Below the pieces are notes generated by a model that was given only the letters and a program-made list of their open reading frames with translations, made no database searches and had not been told where the DNA came from. This document shows positions 28,466-36,189 of a stretch of DNA of 64,000 nt, in pieces. Source of the stretch: Sphingobium sp. EP60837 (GTDB lineage: Bacteria; Pseudomonadota; Alphaproteobacteria; Sphingomonadales; Sphingomonadaceae); the NCBI RefSeq assembly GCF_001658005.1, contig NZ_CP015989.1, positions 1-64,000 on the forward strand, read 5' to 3'. Made by a program: the position numbers and the translations under genes. The first letter of the stretch is position 1; every line of letters starts with the position of its first letter.

Positions 28466-28555
28466 TCAGCCCTTATCGGACTTCCCCAGCTTCACAATTG
28501 CGATCACGAGCGCGACGGCTGCGATCGTCAATTGAGCTGCTTCATATGCTGTCAA
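28466..28555 (-). CDS. 29-residue hydrophobic peptide, Hol-Tox-like
   Basis: Read leftwards from TTG at 28555, this frame encodes 29 residues beginning MTAYEAAQLTI, continuing through a single hydrophobic segment (AAVALVIAIVKL) and ending GKSDKG. The order YEA, membrane segment and lysine-rich tail matches the putative holin-like toxin (Hol-Tox) pattern known mainly from Firmicutes. Its Shine-Dalgarno sequence is unusually strong (AAAGGAGGTGAT, 9 bp spacer), which decides the start. Membrane location is inferred. No other gene overlaps it. Confidence 0.55.
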   Translation of the reverse strand: MTAYEAAQLTIAAVALVIAIVKLGKSDKG

Positions 28556-28728
28556 ATCACATCACCTCCTTTGAGCGAGAGGATTTGCGAAGGGCCGCTG
28601 TCACAGTCCCTCGCCCTCGCTCGATGGGGGCTATACAACGGATTGGCGAGAATGCGCGCGAAACGCGCTTCACATTTTCGTGAAGCCGTTGGATGATCGC
28701 CGGCGACCGTTGATGAAAAGGGGAAGCT

Positions 28729-29019
28729 ATGGGCCTCGTATCGCAGGTTAGCGCCGATGACCGGGAAAGTGCATGGCGAATAATCCGTCATCGCGAAATC
28801 ATGGAACGACTGATTCCGCTTTGGGCTGTGCTTGGCGTTGCGCTGGTGCTGATGGGCGTGGACCTGGGCGGGCGTCTGCTGTGGACGCTGCCAATGATCG
28901 GATATGTCTTTGGGGTGATGGCGGTCGATCACGGCCCTGATTACCGCGCCGCGAATTATTGGGTGCCGGTCCTGGGAAGCCAAGCGGCGGCGCTGCTGCC
29001 TCTCATCGCCAGATTCTAG
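28729..29019 (+). CDS. Small two-span membrane protein
   Basis: A 96-residue protein with a GGGG-rich ribosome-binding site at the ATG. After a charged N-terminus (ESAWRIIRHREIMERL) come two hydrophobic segments (LWAVLGVALVLMGVDL; LWTLPMIGYVFGVMAV) and a shorter third (AAALLPLIARF). No family recognised. It is one of few rightward genes in this stretch and converges on the 29061 gene, with an extended palindrome in between. Confidence 0.6.
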   Translation: MGLVSQVSADDRESAWRIIRHREIMERLIPLWAVLGVALVLMGVDLGGRLLWTLPMIGYVFGVMAVDHGPDYRAANYWVPVLGSQAAALLPLIARF

Positions 29020-29026
29020 ATCTCTC

Positions 29027-29054
29027 TGGAGCGGTGGCAGCTGCCACCGCTCCA
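29027..29054. repeat. Palindrome GGTGGCAGCTGCCACC, copy 3 (28-bp arms)
   Basis: The core with arms extended by TGGAGC/GCTCCA to a perfect 28-bp palindrome, located between the stop codons of two converging genes (29019 and 29061). It could act as a two-way terminator as well as a protein site. Confidence 0.9.
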
Positions 29055-29060
29055 CGCGCG

Positions 29061-29594
29061 TCAAGCTCTGGCCTCGAAGCGGGCGATCAGCTGTTCCGCT
29101 ACGGAAGTAATTTCGGCGGGGTCGGCGGTTTGAGTGCAATCGCCGCCTACAACAGCGCCGAGCGTGCCGCCGTCCAGTTGGACAACGTGGACACGCCACA
29201 CGTCGCGCCGGAGTTCGTATTGATCGGGAAGCGGCCTCTGCATGATTTCATGAAACACCAGGTCAACCCATTGGCGCGCGTCCGGATCAGAAGACGCATC
29301 GGCGTAGTCGGCGCGGCTCGCCATGACGCTGTATCGGTCGCCTAGCATGAATTGGCGTTCGCGCGCGCGTCGGTCCTGCTCGATCCGCGTCACGCGATCT
29401 TTTTCCGCCCGCTTCATGGCCTGTTTCATCCGAACATCGTCGGCGCTGCGCGTCAGCGCCGCCATGATGTTGAGGACGCGCGCGGGCATATAATGCCCCG
29501 CGCGCTCGGCCGCCTCGATCACAAATTGCAAATCGCTGATCTCGGTGGGGGAGAGGGTGACGCGAACGGCGCTCGCCGTGTTGCTGATTTTCAT
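29061..29594 (-). CDS. Hypothetical protein
   Basis: A 177-residue protein (MKISNTASAVRVTLSPTE) with an N-terminal helical part, a strongly charged central helix (AEKDRVTRIEQDRRARERQ) and a C-terminal part with mixed strands (WRVHVVQLDGGTLGAVVGG). No domain recognised. The start at 29594 overlaps the end of the preceding gene. It closes a leftward operon of small genes that begins at leader C copy 1. Confidence 0.6.
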   Translation of the reverse strand: MKISNTASAVRVTLSPTEISDLQFVIEAAERAGHYMPARVLNIMAALTRSADDVRMKQAMKRAEKDRVTRIEQDRRARERQFMLGDRYSVMASRADYADASSDPDARQWVDLVFHEIMQRPLPDQYELRRDVWRVHVVQLDGGTLGAVVGGDCTQTADPAEITSVAEQLIARFEARA

Positions 29595-29800
29595 GGCTGC
29601 GGCTCCGGCTCTTCCTTCGCCTTGTAGGCGGCAAGGCCGATCCACGATCCGTTATCGCCGCGAAACTGGCGCACAACATCGCCACCGTCCCAATGGCCGG
29701 TGAAGATGCCGCGCCGGTTGATGCCGCCGACGGGGCGCGTGCGCGCCGCCAGAAGGCGGGCGCGGCGCGTGTCTCGATCTAGGTGGCGCATGGGTTGCAT
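29591..29800 (-). CDS. Small hypothetical basic protein
   Basis: A 69-residue arginine-rich protein (MQPMRHLDRDTRRARLLAAR) that becomes glycine/aspartate rich and ends EEPEPQP. Start at 29800 follows a GGAAGGAT site; a TTG two codons earlier is an alternative. Overlaps the next gene by 4 bp. No function can be assigned. Confidence 0.5.
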   Translation of the reverse strand: MQPMRHLDRDTRRARLLAARTRPVGGINRRGIFTGHWDGGDVVRQFRGDNGSWIGLAAYKAKEEPEPQP

Positions 29801-29812
29801 GGTCAATCCTTC

Positions 29813-30079
29813 CTATTCGCTGGCGGTGTCGAGTTGCGTGCCGATCTCGTCGGCGTCGAAGTCTTCAAGGGCTGAAATCGCGCTTTCCAGTTCGGAAACT
29901 GCGGCGTCCATCGCCTGCGCGCGTTCGCTGTCCTCAAGACTGGGTGGCAGATTTTCGCGGGCGGCCTGCTCGTCATCCTTGACGGTTTCGAGCATGTCGC
30001 GCGCCTCATCCAACAGGGCCTTGCCCTTGTCGATCAGCACGCGGGCGGCGGCGATCTGCTTGCGGCGTTCGCGGTTCAT
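29813..30079 (-). CDS. Small coiled-coil protein
   Basis: An 88-residue, highly charged helical protein (MNRERRKQIAAARVLIDKGK). Heptad-like spacing of hydrophobics through residues 8-75 (LLDEARDMLETVKDDEQAA; AVSELESAISALEDFDADE) predicts a coiled coil. Overlaps its upstream neighbour by 4 bp, so it is translationally coupled. Function unknown. Confidence 0.6.
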   Translation of the reverse strand: MNRERRKQIAAARVLIDKGKALLDEARDMLETVKDDEQAARENLPPSLEDSERAQAMDAAVSELESAISALEDFDADEIGTQLDTASE

Positions 30080-30363
30080 GCCTCTGCCCTCACGTCGCCG
30101 CTGTCGATCTGGAAGCCTGCGCGGGCCAGCTCGTCACAAAGGGCGCGCTGCCGATCCTCGCGGGTGCCGCTGGTGGCGATGTAGCTGCACCGGCCATCGT
30201 GGAAGGCGAAGCCTGCGCGTTTCAGGCATCCGCGAAACCGCTGGTGGGTGCGGTCGCTCCAATCCAGTGTGCCCGCATAGTTGCGGAAGGCGGCGACAGC
30301 GCAGACGGAACCGTAATTCTCATCACGCCAGCTAAGCTCGATCACGGGGGGCGATTTGGTCAT
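30076..30363 (-). CDS. Small hypothetical protein
   Basis: A 95-residue protein (MTKSPPVIELSWRDENYGS) with mixed strands and helices and three cysteines. The start at 30363 has a GAGG site and lies 11 bp after the stop of the DUF3768 gene. The rest (LDWSDRTHQRFRGCLKRAG) is rich in aromatic and basic residues. No domain recognised. Second gene of the operon led by leader C copy 1. Confidence 0.55.
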   Translation of the reverse strand: MTKSPPVIELSWRDENYGSVCAVAAFRNYAGTLDWSDRTHQRFRGCLKRAGFAFHDGRCSYIATSGTREDRQRALCDELARAGFQIDSGDVRAEA

Positions 30364-30374
30364 GGTGGCCTCCC

Positions 30375-30764
30375 TCAATATTCGCTGGTTAGGAGAATGG
30401 TGAGCACGCGGGTTGTGGCATCGGGATTCCATGGTTCGGCGCTGCCAAATTCAAGATCGCGGTCGTAATAGTCGAACTTCCACATGACCGAGAGGGCTGG
30501 GCGCGTGCTGTCGTCAGTCCAGCGGGTATGCCATTGGCCGATCACATCGCGATAAAGGAAACCGGCGTCATGCTCGCCGTGAGGATCGTTGTCGGGTGTG
30601 AAATCCTCAAAGCCCTCGATCATCTTGAGAATGTCGGACTGCGTATTCTCGTCCAGCGCCGCGATGCCTTGCGTAATCACGGTGCGACAAGTCACGCCCA
30701 TCGTTCGCCGCGCAATGTCGTTCAGCGCCGCAACGGTGGCGATCTGGTCAGTTGTCGCTTCCAT
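30375..30764 (-). CDS. DUF3768 family protein
   Basis: A 129-residue protein with the DUF3768 pattern: IATVAALNDIARRTM at the start, a central FEDFTPDNDPHGEHDAGFL loop, then WKFDYYDRDLEFGSAEPWNP and the end TRVLTILLTSEY. DUF3768 is typical of alphaproteobacterial plasmids and integrative elements; its role is unknown. The start at 30764 follows AAAGGAGTGAGGAAA, part of leader C. The upstream in-frame extension is judged non-coding because it lies wholly inside the repeated leader. Confidence 0.8.
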   Translation of the reverse strand: MEATTDQIATVAALNDIARRTMGVTCRTVITQGIAALDENTQSDILKMIEGFEDFTPDNDPHGEHDAGFLYRDVIGQWHTRWTDDSTRPALSVMWKFDYYDRDLEFGSAEPWNPDATTRVLTILLTSEY

Positions 30765-31092
30765 TTTCCTCACTCCTTTAGGCGAAGCCGCTGCCTGCGG
30801 CCTGCGGCTCTGACCCGCTGGCGAAGCGCGGGATGGGGAGGGGGGAGCAAAATCGATGGGAGTGGTGCGGGCGGCGCGACTAGGGAGGCCCCGGCGCGCG
30901 CGAGCGCGCCGGAACTGGCCGAACTTGTCGGGCAACCCGGTCCTGTCGATTATGCTTCGGGAACGAAAGGGCGGGTGCCCTTGGTGTTCCCCCGGTGGCA
31001 GCTGCCACCACTGACGGAGCGCGGCCCTGGGCCGCTCGATCCTATGTGGCAGCTGACAGACTACGAAGCGCGCGGCCCTGGCCGCTCATTTT
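30761..31092. repeat. Leader repeat C, copy 1 (332 bp)
   Basis: Runs from the DUF3768 start codon to the fic stop codon and appears identical to 33653-33984; 267 bp are also found at 35920-36186. Includes ribosome-binding site AAAGGAGTGAGGAAA, a GC-rich tract with GGCGCGCGCGAGCGCGCC dyad, and the palindrome GGTGGCAGCTGCCACC. Probably the promoter and leader of the leftward operon 30764-29061. Confidence 0.9.
30994..31009. repeat. Palindrome GGTGGCAGCTGCCACC, copy 4
   Basis: Inside leader C copy 1, 230 bp upstream of the DUF3768 start. A degenerate version (TGTGGCAGCTGACAG) follows at about 31045. Confidence 0.9.
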
Positions 31093-32372
31093 CAGCGCTC
31101 GCGGTCCTTTGATTTCTCGGCGGTCGGCGTCGGTGATTTGCCTTCGCGCAATGTTGCGGCGACATGGGCCTTTGCGCTTTCGACGATCTGCGCCAGCTGT
31201 TCCTTCGATGCGCCGCGCTCGGTAGCTGTCGCGACGCGCTTATCAATGGCGAGCTGGAATTGCGCGAACCTGGCATCGGCGCGGTTCTGCTCAGGCGAGT
31301 TTTTCTCGAATTGCGCGGCAAGGCGTAGATCAACCTGACTGACGCCGGGAGGCATGACTTGCAGACGTAGCGCGCGATCGGCGGCCTGAATGTCGCGGTC
31401 GGTCATTTTCGAAAGGAAATCTGCGGCGCCCGCGCTGATGGCGCGGACTCTTTGCAGCGGGTCCATACCCTCGGACCAATTGACTTCGATCTGATGATAG
31501 CGGCGTTGCTCAATCAGCTGAAGGTGGTGCATCGGCCCTTTGGGATCGCGGAAAAAGGCAAGCTCCTGCGCTGAACGCGCGGCCAGCTGGCGCATGTCAG
31601 CGGACGTTTCCGCGATCCGATTAAGCTGCTCATGCTGCCGCGACGCAACGGTTTGCGCAGTAGGTAGGTAACGGCTGATTTGATCCTTGGCCTGCTCGAT
31701 ACTCATTGCGCGTCGTTCGCCAACTGGCATGAGAGATTCCATCGAGGGTGGAAACGCGATGCCCGCTGGCCCACGCGCTGGCTCGACGCGGTTCTGTTCG
31801 AGGGGCATGGCATCACGGATGACTTTGGCGAGGGAGGCGTGATTTCCAGTATGGAAGCTGTCGCGGCTCGCCTCCATCCAGTCCTTCGGCCCCATTGCCT
31901 GGATCGAGACGAATTTCTCGGCCGCAAGGGAATGTAGCTGCAAGTGCAGCCGCATGGTGCGACCATTGCCCTCACGGAACGGATGAACGGCATTTAATTC
32001 GGAAATATGCCGCCCCATGGTATCCGCAAAGCGATCACGATCCATCGACTTGAGGGTTTGGAGGTCGGGCAGCTGCTTAAATTCGTGCTCCATGCTGCGG
32101 GCAATGAAGTGCGCTCGGGCAAAAGTGCTGCCGGGTTTGCTTATGTCCACAGTCCGAAAGCGCCCCGCCCAATCATATACGTCCTGAAACAGATGATTGT
32201 GCAGTTCGCGATACTCGCGCGCGTTCGTCGCCGGCGCGGCGCGCTGCACAACCAGCTCGCCATGTCGGACAACCGAGAAGAAAGCTTCTCGCTCCTTGAG
32301 GATATTATCGTCGCGGATTCCCAGCTTGTTCCGAAGAACGTCGCTGTTACGCCAGGTGTAAGGGTCGCTCAC
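31092..32372 (-). CDS. Fic-domain AMP-transferase toxin, VbhT-like
   Basis: The 426-residue protein has an N-terminal Fic domain with a canonical active site HPFREGNGR at residues 130-138, including the catalytic histidine and phosphate-binding loop, so it should be able to transfer AMP from ATP to a target protein. The flap region FRTVDISKPGSTF is present. The remaining ~220 residues are charged and helical, ending in a basic tail (TAEKSKDRER). Start is GTG at 32372, 3 bp after the antitoxin stop. VbhT-type toxins on conjugative plasmids use a C-terminal domain for secretion or binding; that role here is a guess. Confidence 0.88.
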   Translation of the reverse strand: MSDPYTWRNSDVLRNKLGIRDDNILKEREAFFSVVRHGELVVQRAAPATNAREYRELHNHLFQDVYDWAGRFRTVDISKPGSTFARAHFIARSMEHEFKQLPDLQTLKSMDRDRFADTMGRHISELNAVHPFREGNGRTMRLHLQLHSLAAEKFVSIQAMGPKDWMEASRDSFHTGNHASLAKVIRDAMPLEQNRVEPARGPAGIAFPPSMESLMPVGERRAMSIEQAKDQISRYLPTAQTVASRQHEQLNRIAETSADMRQLAARSAQELAFFRDPKGPMHHLQLIEQRRYHQIEVNWSEGMDPLQRVRAISAGAADFLSKMTDRDIQAADRALRLQVMPPGVSQVDLRLAAQFEKNSPEQNRADARFAQFQLAIDKRVATATERGASKEQLAQIVESAKAHVAATLREGKSPTPTAEKSKDRER

Positions 32373-32375
32373 CTG

Positions 32376-32636
32376 TCATGCAGCGAGTTTCTGGCGGGAC
32401 AGAACATCACGGTTGTAGTCCTGCGCCAGACCAATCGCCACATCGACGGGAATTTGGGTTTCGACCAACAGCAAACAAAAAGAGTGGTCATCCGAAACCA
32501 ATTCAAGTCCTTCAATCTTGCAATTTGCGATTGCTTCGCAATAAGCTGCCATCACGTCAGGAATCTCTTCCTGCCGACGCGGCTCATACCCCATCGCCTT
32601 GATGCGATTCCTGTAGGTGTCGATGATATTTTCCAT
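32376..32636 (-). CDS. Antitoxin of the Fic module, VbhA-like
   Basis: An 86-residue helical protein directly upstream of the Fic gene. Residues 38-46 (NCKIEGLEL) align with the inhibitory helix of VbhA-type antitoxins, whose [S/T]xxxE[G/N] motif places a glutamate next to the ATP gamma-phosphate; here E42 and G43 are present but the Ser/Thr position is Asn38. Downstream helix PVDVAIGLAQDYNRDVL fits the VbhA topology. Start at 32636 with an AGGTG site. Stop and toxin start are 3 bp apart, so toxin and antitoxin are coupled. Confidence 0.8.
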   Translation of the reverse strand: MENIIDTYRNRIKAMGYEPRRQEEIPDVMAAYCEAIANCKIEGLELVSDDHSFCLLLVETQIPVDVAIGLAQDYNRDVLSRQKLAA

Positions 32637-32783
32637 TTTGCACCTAAAAACGACCTGCTCCCGCCCATAGTTAACATGTCGGGATTTGTATATAAACCAC
32701 ATTGAGTAGCCCCCATATTTCACTTTCCTGAAATGGGACGCCGCGCTTGCGCGGCGTCTCGTGCATTTAGCAGGGCGGGTCAT

Positions 32784-33656
32784 TCAATCCGCTTGGTCGG
32801 TCATCATCGCCAACAGGTAGTCGGCGGCGTTCTGAGCCTCACGGGCAGCCTCGAAAATCGCGCGCTTGTCGTTGCGGAGCGCGGTCAACCAGTGCTCGAT
32901 ATACGCGGCATGGTCTTCGCGTTCCTCGACCTTGAAACCGACAATCGCGCCGATGAAGGATGCGCCCAGCTCGGCTACGAGCTCGTCCCTCGCATAGTCG
33001 GCGCGGCTCGTTGAAATCAGGGTTTTCCGGTTGAGGCGGCTTTCATGCCCTGCATGATGCACGGCCTCGTGCGCAAGCGTGGCATAGTAGTCGTCGGCGG
33101 AATGGAACGCTTCAAAAGCAGGCATTTGGATATAGTCGTCGCGGGTGTGGTAATAGGCTTGCGATCCGCCGATGCGAACGGTTGCGTCGATGCGAGAGAA
33201 CATCACTTCAAGCTCAACGTCGCGGGTTTCGGGATTGGTAATGATCGGGGCGGGCGCGGGATATTTGCCGTCCAGTCCCTCGACCTGATCGGCATTGAAA
33301 ACCGTGTATCGTTTCAGAAACGGAATGGCGCGCTCGTCGTCCGTCTCGGAGTCCTTCACGACAAGCTTGTTAGCATAGACAACGGTGGTCCCCTTGCTGC
33401 CCTTCCGGACATTGCCGCCAAGCTCCAATGCCTGTTTGAAGGTCAGCCAATAGGGGGAGGCGAAGCCCTGACGCATGGCGCTGGCCCAAAGGCTGAGGAC
33501 GTTGATCCCACGATAGGCGACCCCATTGTGCCGGAGCGGAATGGTCGGCCCACCGCTCCACGGCTTCACCCAAGGCTTGGTGCCCGCTTCGAGCATCGCA
33601 AGAATGTCGTCGGTGACGGCCTGATAAATGTCGATCCGGTTCGTTTCCTTAGCCAT
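32784..33656 (-). CDS. ardC: ArdC-type antirestriction protein
   Basis: A 290-residue protein with the two parts of ArdC: an N-terminal ssDNA-binding domain (IYQAVTDDILAMLEAGTKPWVKPW, then GVAYRGINVLSLWASA) and a C-terminal zinc metallopeptidase-like domain with HEAVH at residues 196-200 and a downstream glutamate region (RDELVAELGASFIG). ArdC proteins protect incoming plasmid DNA from restriction during conjugation. The start at 33656 follows the leader C ribosome-binding site. It stands as the sole gene between leader C copy 2 and the antitoxin gene. Confidence 0.88.
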   Translation of the reverse strand: MAKETNRIDIYQAVTDDILAMLEAGTKPWVKPWSGGPTIPLRHNGVAYRGINVLSLWASAMRQGFASPYWLTFKQALELGGNVRKGSKGTTVVYANKLVVKDSETDDERAIPFLKRYTVFNADQVEGLDGKYPAPAPIITNPETRDVELEVMFSRIDATVRIGGSQAYYHTRDDYIQMPAFEAFHSADDYYATLAHEAVHHAGHESRLNRKTLISTSRADYARDELVAELGASFIGAIVGFKVEEREDHAAYIEHWLTALRNDKRAIFEAAREAQNAADYLLAMMTDQAD

Positions 33657-33984
33657 TTTCCTCACTCCTTTAGGCGAAGCCGCTGCCTGCGGCCTGCGGC
33701 TCTGACCCGCTGGCGAAGCGCGGGATGGGGAGGGGGGAGCAAAATCGATGGGAGTGGTGCGGGCGGCGCGACTAGGGAGGCCCCGGCGCGCGCGAGCGCG
33801 CCGGAACTGGCCGAACTTGTCGGGCAACCCGGTCCTGTCGATTATGCTTCGGGAACGAAAGGGCGGGTGCCCTTGGTGTTCCCCCGGTGGCAGCTGCCAC
33901 CACTGACGGAGCGCGGCCCTGGGCCGCTCGATCCTATGTGGCAGCTGACAGACTACGAAGCGCGCGGCCCTGGCCGCTCATTTT
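33653..33984. repeat. Leader repeat C, copy 2 (332 bp)
   Basis: Appears identical in length and sequence to copy 1, ending at the ardC start codon. Together with 33985-34139, which holds palindrome copy 6 and no convincing gene, it makes up the 483-bp gap between ardC and the ParB gene. Confidence 0.9.
33886..33901. repeat. Palindrome GGTGGCAGCTGCCACC, copy 5
   Basis: Inside leader C copy 2, 230 bp upstream of the ardC start, the same distance as in copy 1. Confidence 0.9.
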
Positions 33985-34070
33985 GGCGGCGGCTTGCATG
34001 ATTTTGTGCTGTTCGTCGCACCCATCGGGATTTTCTTCCTCAACAGGCGCATTCGCTAATCGCAAAGGCC

Positions 34071-34094
34071 GGGCGGTGGCAGCTGCCACCGCCC
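34071..34094. repeat. Palindrome GGTGGCAGCTGCCACC, copy 6 (24-bp arms)
   Basis: Core extended by GGGC/GCCC to 24 bp, 46 bp downstream of the ParB gene stop. As with copies 2 and 3, the extended form sits at a gene's 3' end. Confidence 0.9.
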
Positions 34095-34139
34095 CCAAGT
34101 TTGCGGGGAGCGCGGGAGTGAAGCGCGCTCCCCGTGCCG

Positions 34140-35915
34140 TCATGCCGCTTGGCTTTCGCTATCGGCGGCATCGGGCAAGGCAGAGGGTCGAAGGGCGGGG
34201 GGCAGGATGCGCCGCCCCGCAAGGCGCTCGTTGACCGTCACGGCAAGGTCAGAGCGCTTCATGGTCTGGCAATTCTCTACAGCGTCGTTGCCGCAACCTT
34301 CGGCCAGCAGCTTCAAGAGCGTGGCCTTGCTAAGCTGGTCATAGAATACCTGATTAGGTTCCCACTTGTCGGCCATGTTGATCTGCGCGGCTCCGACGAT
34401 CTGCGCCAGCTGGCGGTCGCGGTCGCTGTGGAACGAAAGGCTCGTGATCTGCGAGGCAACGCAGTAGGCCAGCAGCCGCAATTTCGCTTCGCTGTCCATC
34501 TGGCGCATGTCGTCCAGCGTGGGTGTTTCGGCCAAGCGGTCAAGATCGGCCCTTGCGATCTCGTCAATGTCGGCAATCGTGGAATGGCCCATGACCGCAT
34601 CGTCAACATGGAAGCGGTTCTTCTCGGCGGTGATTTCGGCGGCTTGTTGCCACGAATAAGCGTTGCCGCGAACCTGCCCCAAGAGGCCCGTTAAGAGCAC
34701 GTCCAGCGCCAGCTCCGGGTCGCTGGCAAGGGCTTCCCGAACCGCCATCGTGCGGATGCCGCCCAGCTGATCCATGACTTTCTGCGAGTAGTCGGGGCGA
34801 GGAGGCTTGGGGCCATCGGCGGCGGTGCCCTTGGCGGTGCGGGTGAACGCGACCTGTTCGATACCGTCATGGCCGATGAAGACGATAAGCGAGTGCTCGG
34901 CCTTCTGCTCGGCGGTGAAAACGCGGCAAGCCGATACGATAGCGTCCTGTTTGCGGGTCAGGGCGCGCAACTCGTCGTCATAGTCGTGATCGTCCTCGTC
35001 CACCTCGCTTTCCCGCTTGGCGATTGCCGCCTCGATCTCGACCAGCTGCGCGGTTTCTTCCTCGGTCGGATCGCGCTCGCCAGCGGGTTCCAGATGGCCG
35101 CGCATCCAGTAGGAATCAGGCCGGTAGAGCTGCCCTTCTGCATCGCGCCAGCCATCTTCGCGCGCCGCCTTGGCGATGGCGTCGAGCCGATCTTGCACAA
35201 GGTCCATGACAAGGCCCGCATCATCGCAATAGCGACGTTCTCCGAAAAGATCGGTGGTGAAGGTGCCGCCTGCGGCGCAATAGGCTTCCTCGCCTACAAT
35301 GCGAAAATGCTTGTCGGTATCGGCAACCTTCTCCTGGGTGAGCATGGCGCGGATTTGGTGGGCGTTGTCGCCGGTGCGCTTGAAAACCTCAAGCTGGCGG
35401 TCCTGATCGTCGGTCAGCGCGAAAGCCTGCGCCGCGCCCATGCCGATTTCGTCTTTCTGGAAGGCTTTGAGAATGGTCGGGTGCAGCGCCGCCAGCTTCA
35501 ACACGCGGCGGACATAGGCCGGGGAGACGCCGAACGATGCTGCAACATCGTCAACGTCCTTGCCGCTGTCGATGATCGCCCGATAGGCTGCGATGGCATC
35601 GGCGGGGTGCATGTCCTCGCGCTGCGCGTTCTCGGCAAGCGAGATTTCCAGCGCCTCGTCCTTGCTGCGGATTTCAACGGGAACCTCGAAAGTGCCGGGG
35701 ATGGCCTTTGCCTTCTGCAACAGCTTCAAGGCCCGATAGCGCCGCCCTCCGGCGCAAATCCTGATTTTGCCGTCTTCATCATAGCCGATCAGGTTTTGCA
35801 GCACGCCCCGCGCCTGAATGTCGGCGGCGAGGGCTTCGATTTCCTTGGGCTTCACCTTCCGCACGTTGAGGTCGGAAAGCGCCAGCTTGTTCAGTTGGAT
35901 GGTCTGGATGGTCAT
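34140..35915 (-). CDS. ParB/RepB/Spo0J-family protein
   Basis: The 591-residue protein has the ParB N-terminal CTP-binding fold: GGRRYRAL at residues 56-63 and ENAQREDMHPADAI at 95-108, then a helix-turn-helix around residues 120-145 (VDDVAASFGVSPAYVRRVLK). A long C-terminal region, acidic around residues 285-305, follows. No parA gene is adjacent, and at twice the size of classical ParB it belongs to the large plasmid group whose role may be regulation rather than segregation. The start at 35915 uses the leader C ribosome-binding site. Palindromes flank the gene on both sides (34071 and 36143). Confidence 0.88.
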   Translation of the reverse strand: MTIQTIQLNKLALSDLNVRKVKPKEIEALAADIQARGVLQNLIGYDEDGKIRICAGGRRYRALKLLQKAKAIPGTFEVPVEIRSKDEALEISLAENAQREDMHPADAIAAYRAIIDSGKDVDDVAASFGVSPAYVRRVLKLAALHPTILKAFQKDEIGMGAAQAFALTDDQDRQLEVFKRTGDNAHQIRAMLTQEKVADTDKHFRIVGEEAYCAAGGTFTTDLFGERRYCDDAGLVMDLVQDRLDAIAKAAREDGWRDAEGQLYRPDSYWMRGHLEPAGERDPTEEETAQLVEIEAAIAKRESEVDEDDHDYDDELRALTRKQDAIVSACRVFTAEQKAEHSLIVFIGHDGIEQVAFTRTAKGTAADGPKPPRPDYSQKVMDQLGGIRTMAVREALASDPELALDVLLTGLLGQVRGNAYSWQQAAEITAEKNRFHVDDAVMGHSTIADIDEIARADLDRLAETPTLDDMRQMDSEAKLRLLAYCVASQITSLSFHSDRDRQLAQIVGAAQINMADKWEPNQVFYDQLSKATLLKLLAEGCGNDAVENCQTMKRSDLAVTVNERLAGRRILPPALRPSALPDAADSESQAA

Positions 35916-35919
35916 TTTT

Positions 35920-36186
35920 CACTCCTTTAGGCGAAGCCGCTGCCTGCGGCCTGCGGCTCTGACCCGCTGGCGAAGCGCGGGATGGGGAGGGGGGAGCAAA
36001 ATCGATGGGAGTGGTGCGGGCGGCGCGACTAGGGAGGCCCCGGCGCGCGCGAGCGCGCCGGAACTGGCCGAACTTGTCGGGCAACCCGGTCCTGTCGATT
36101 ATGCTTCGGGAACGAAAGGGCGGGTGCCCTTGGTGTTCCCCCGGTGGCAGCTGCCACCACTGACGGAGCGCGGCCCTGGGCCGCTC
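35920..36186. repeat. Leader repeat C, copy 3 (267 bp)
   Basis: Matches copies 1 and 2 without visible differences but ends 65 bp earlier, at GGGCCGCTC. Its ribosome-binding site differs slightly (GGAGTGAAAA), which shifts the start codon by one frame relative to the other copies. Confidence 0.9.
36143..36158. repeat. Palindrome GGTGGCAGCTGCCACC, copy 7
   Basis: Inside leader C copy 3, about 230 bp upstream of the ParB start. Confidence 0.9.
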
Positions 36187-36189
36187 AAA

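Noticed and set aside
30765..30935. 57-codon N-terminal extension in frame with the DUF3768 and ardC genes
   Set aside because: It lies wholly in leader repeat C, is rich in Arg/Pro/Ala as GC-rich non-coding DNA is, begins at TTG, and in the third copy the downstream gene is in another frame. A ribosome-binding site just before the internal ATG supports the shorter proteins.
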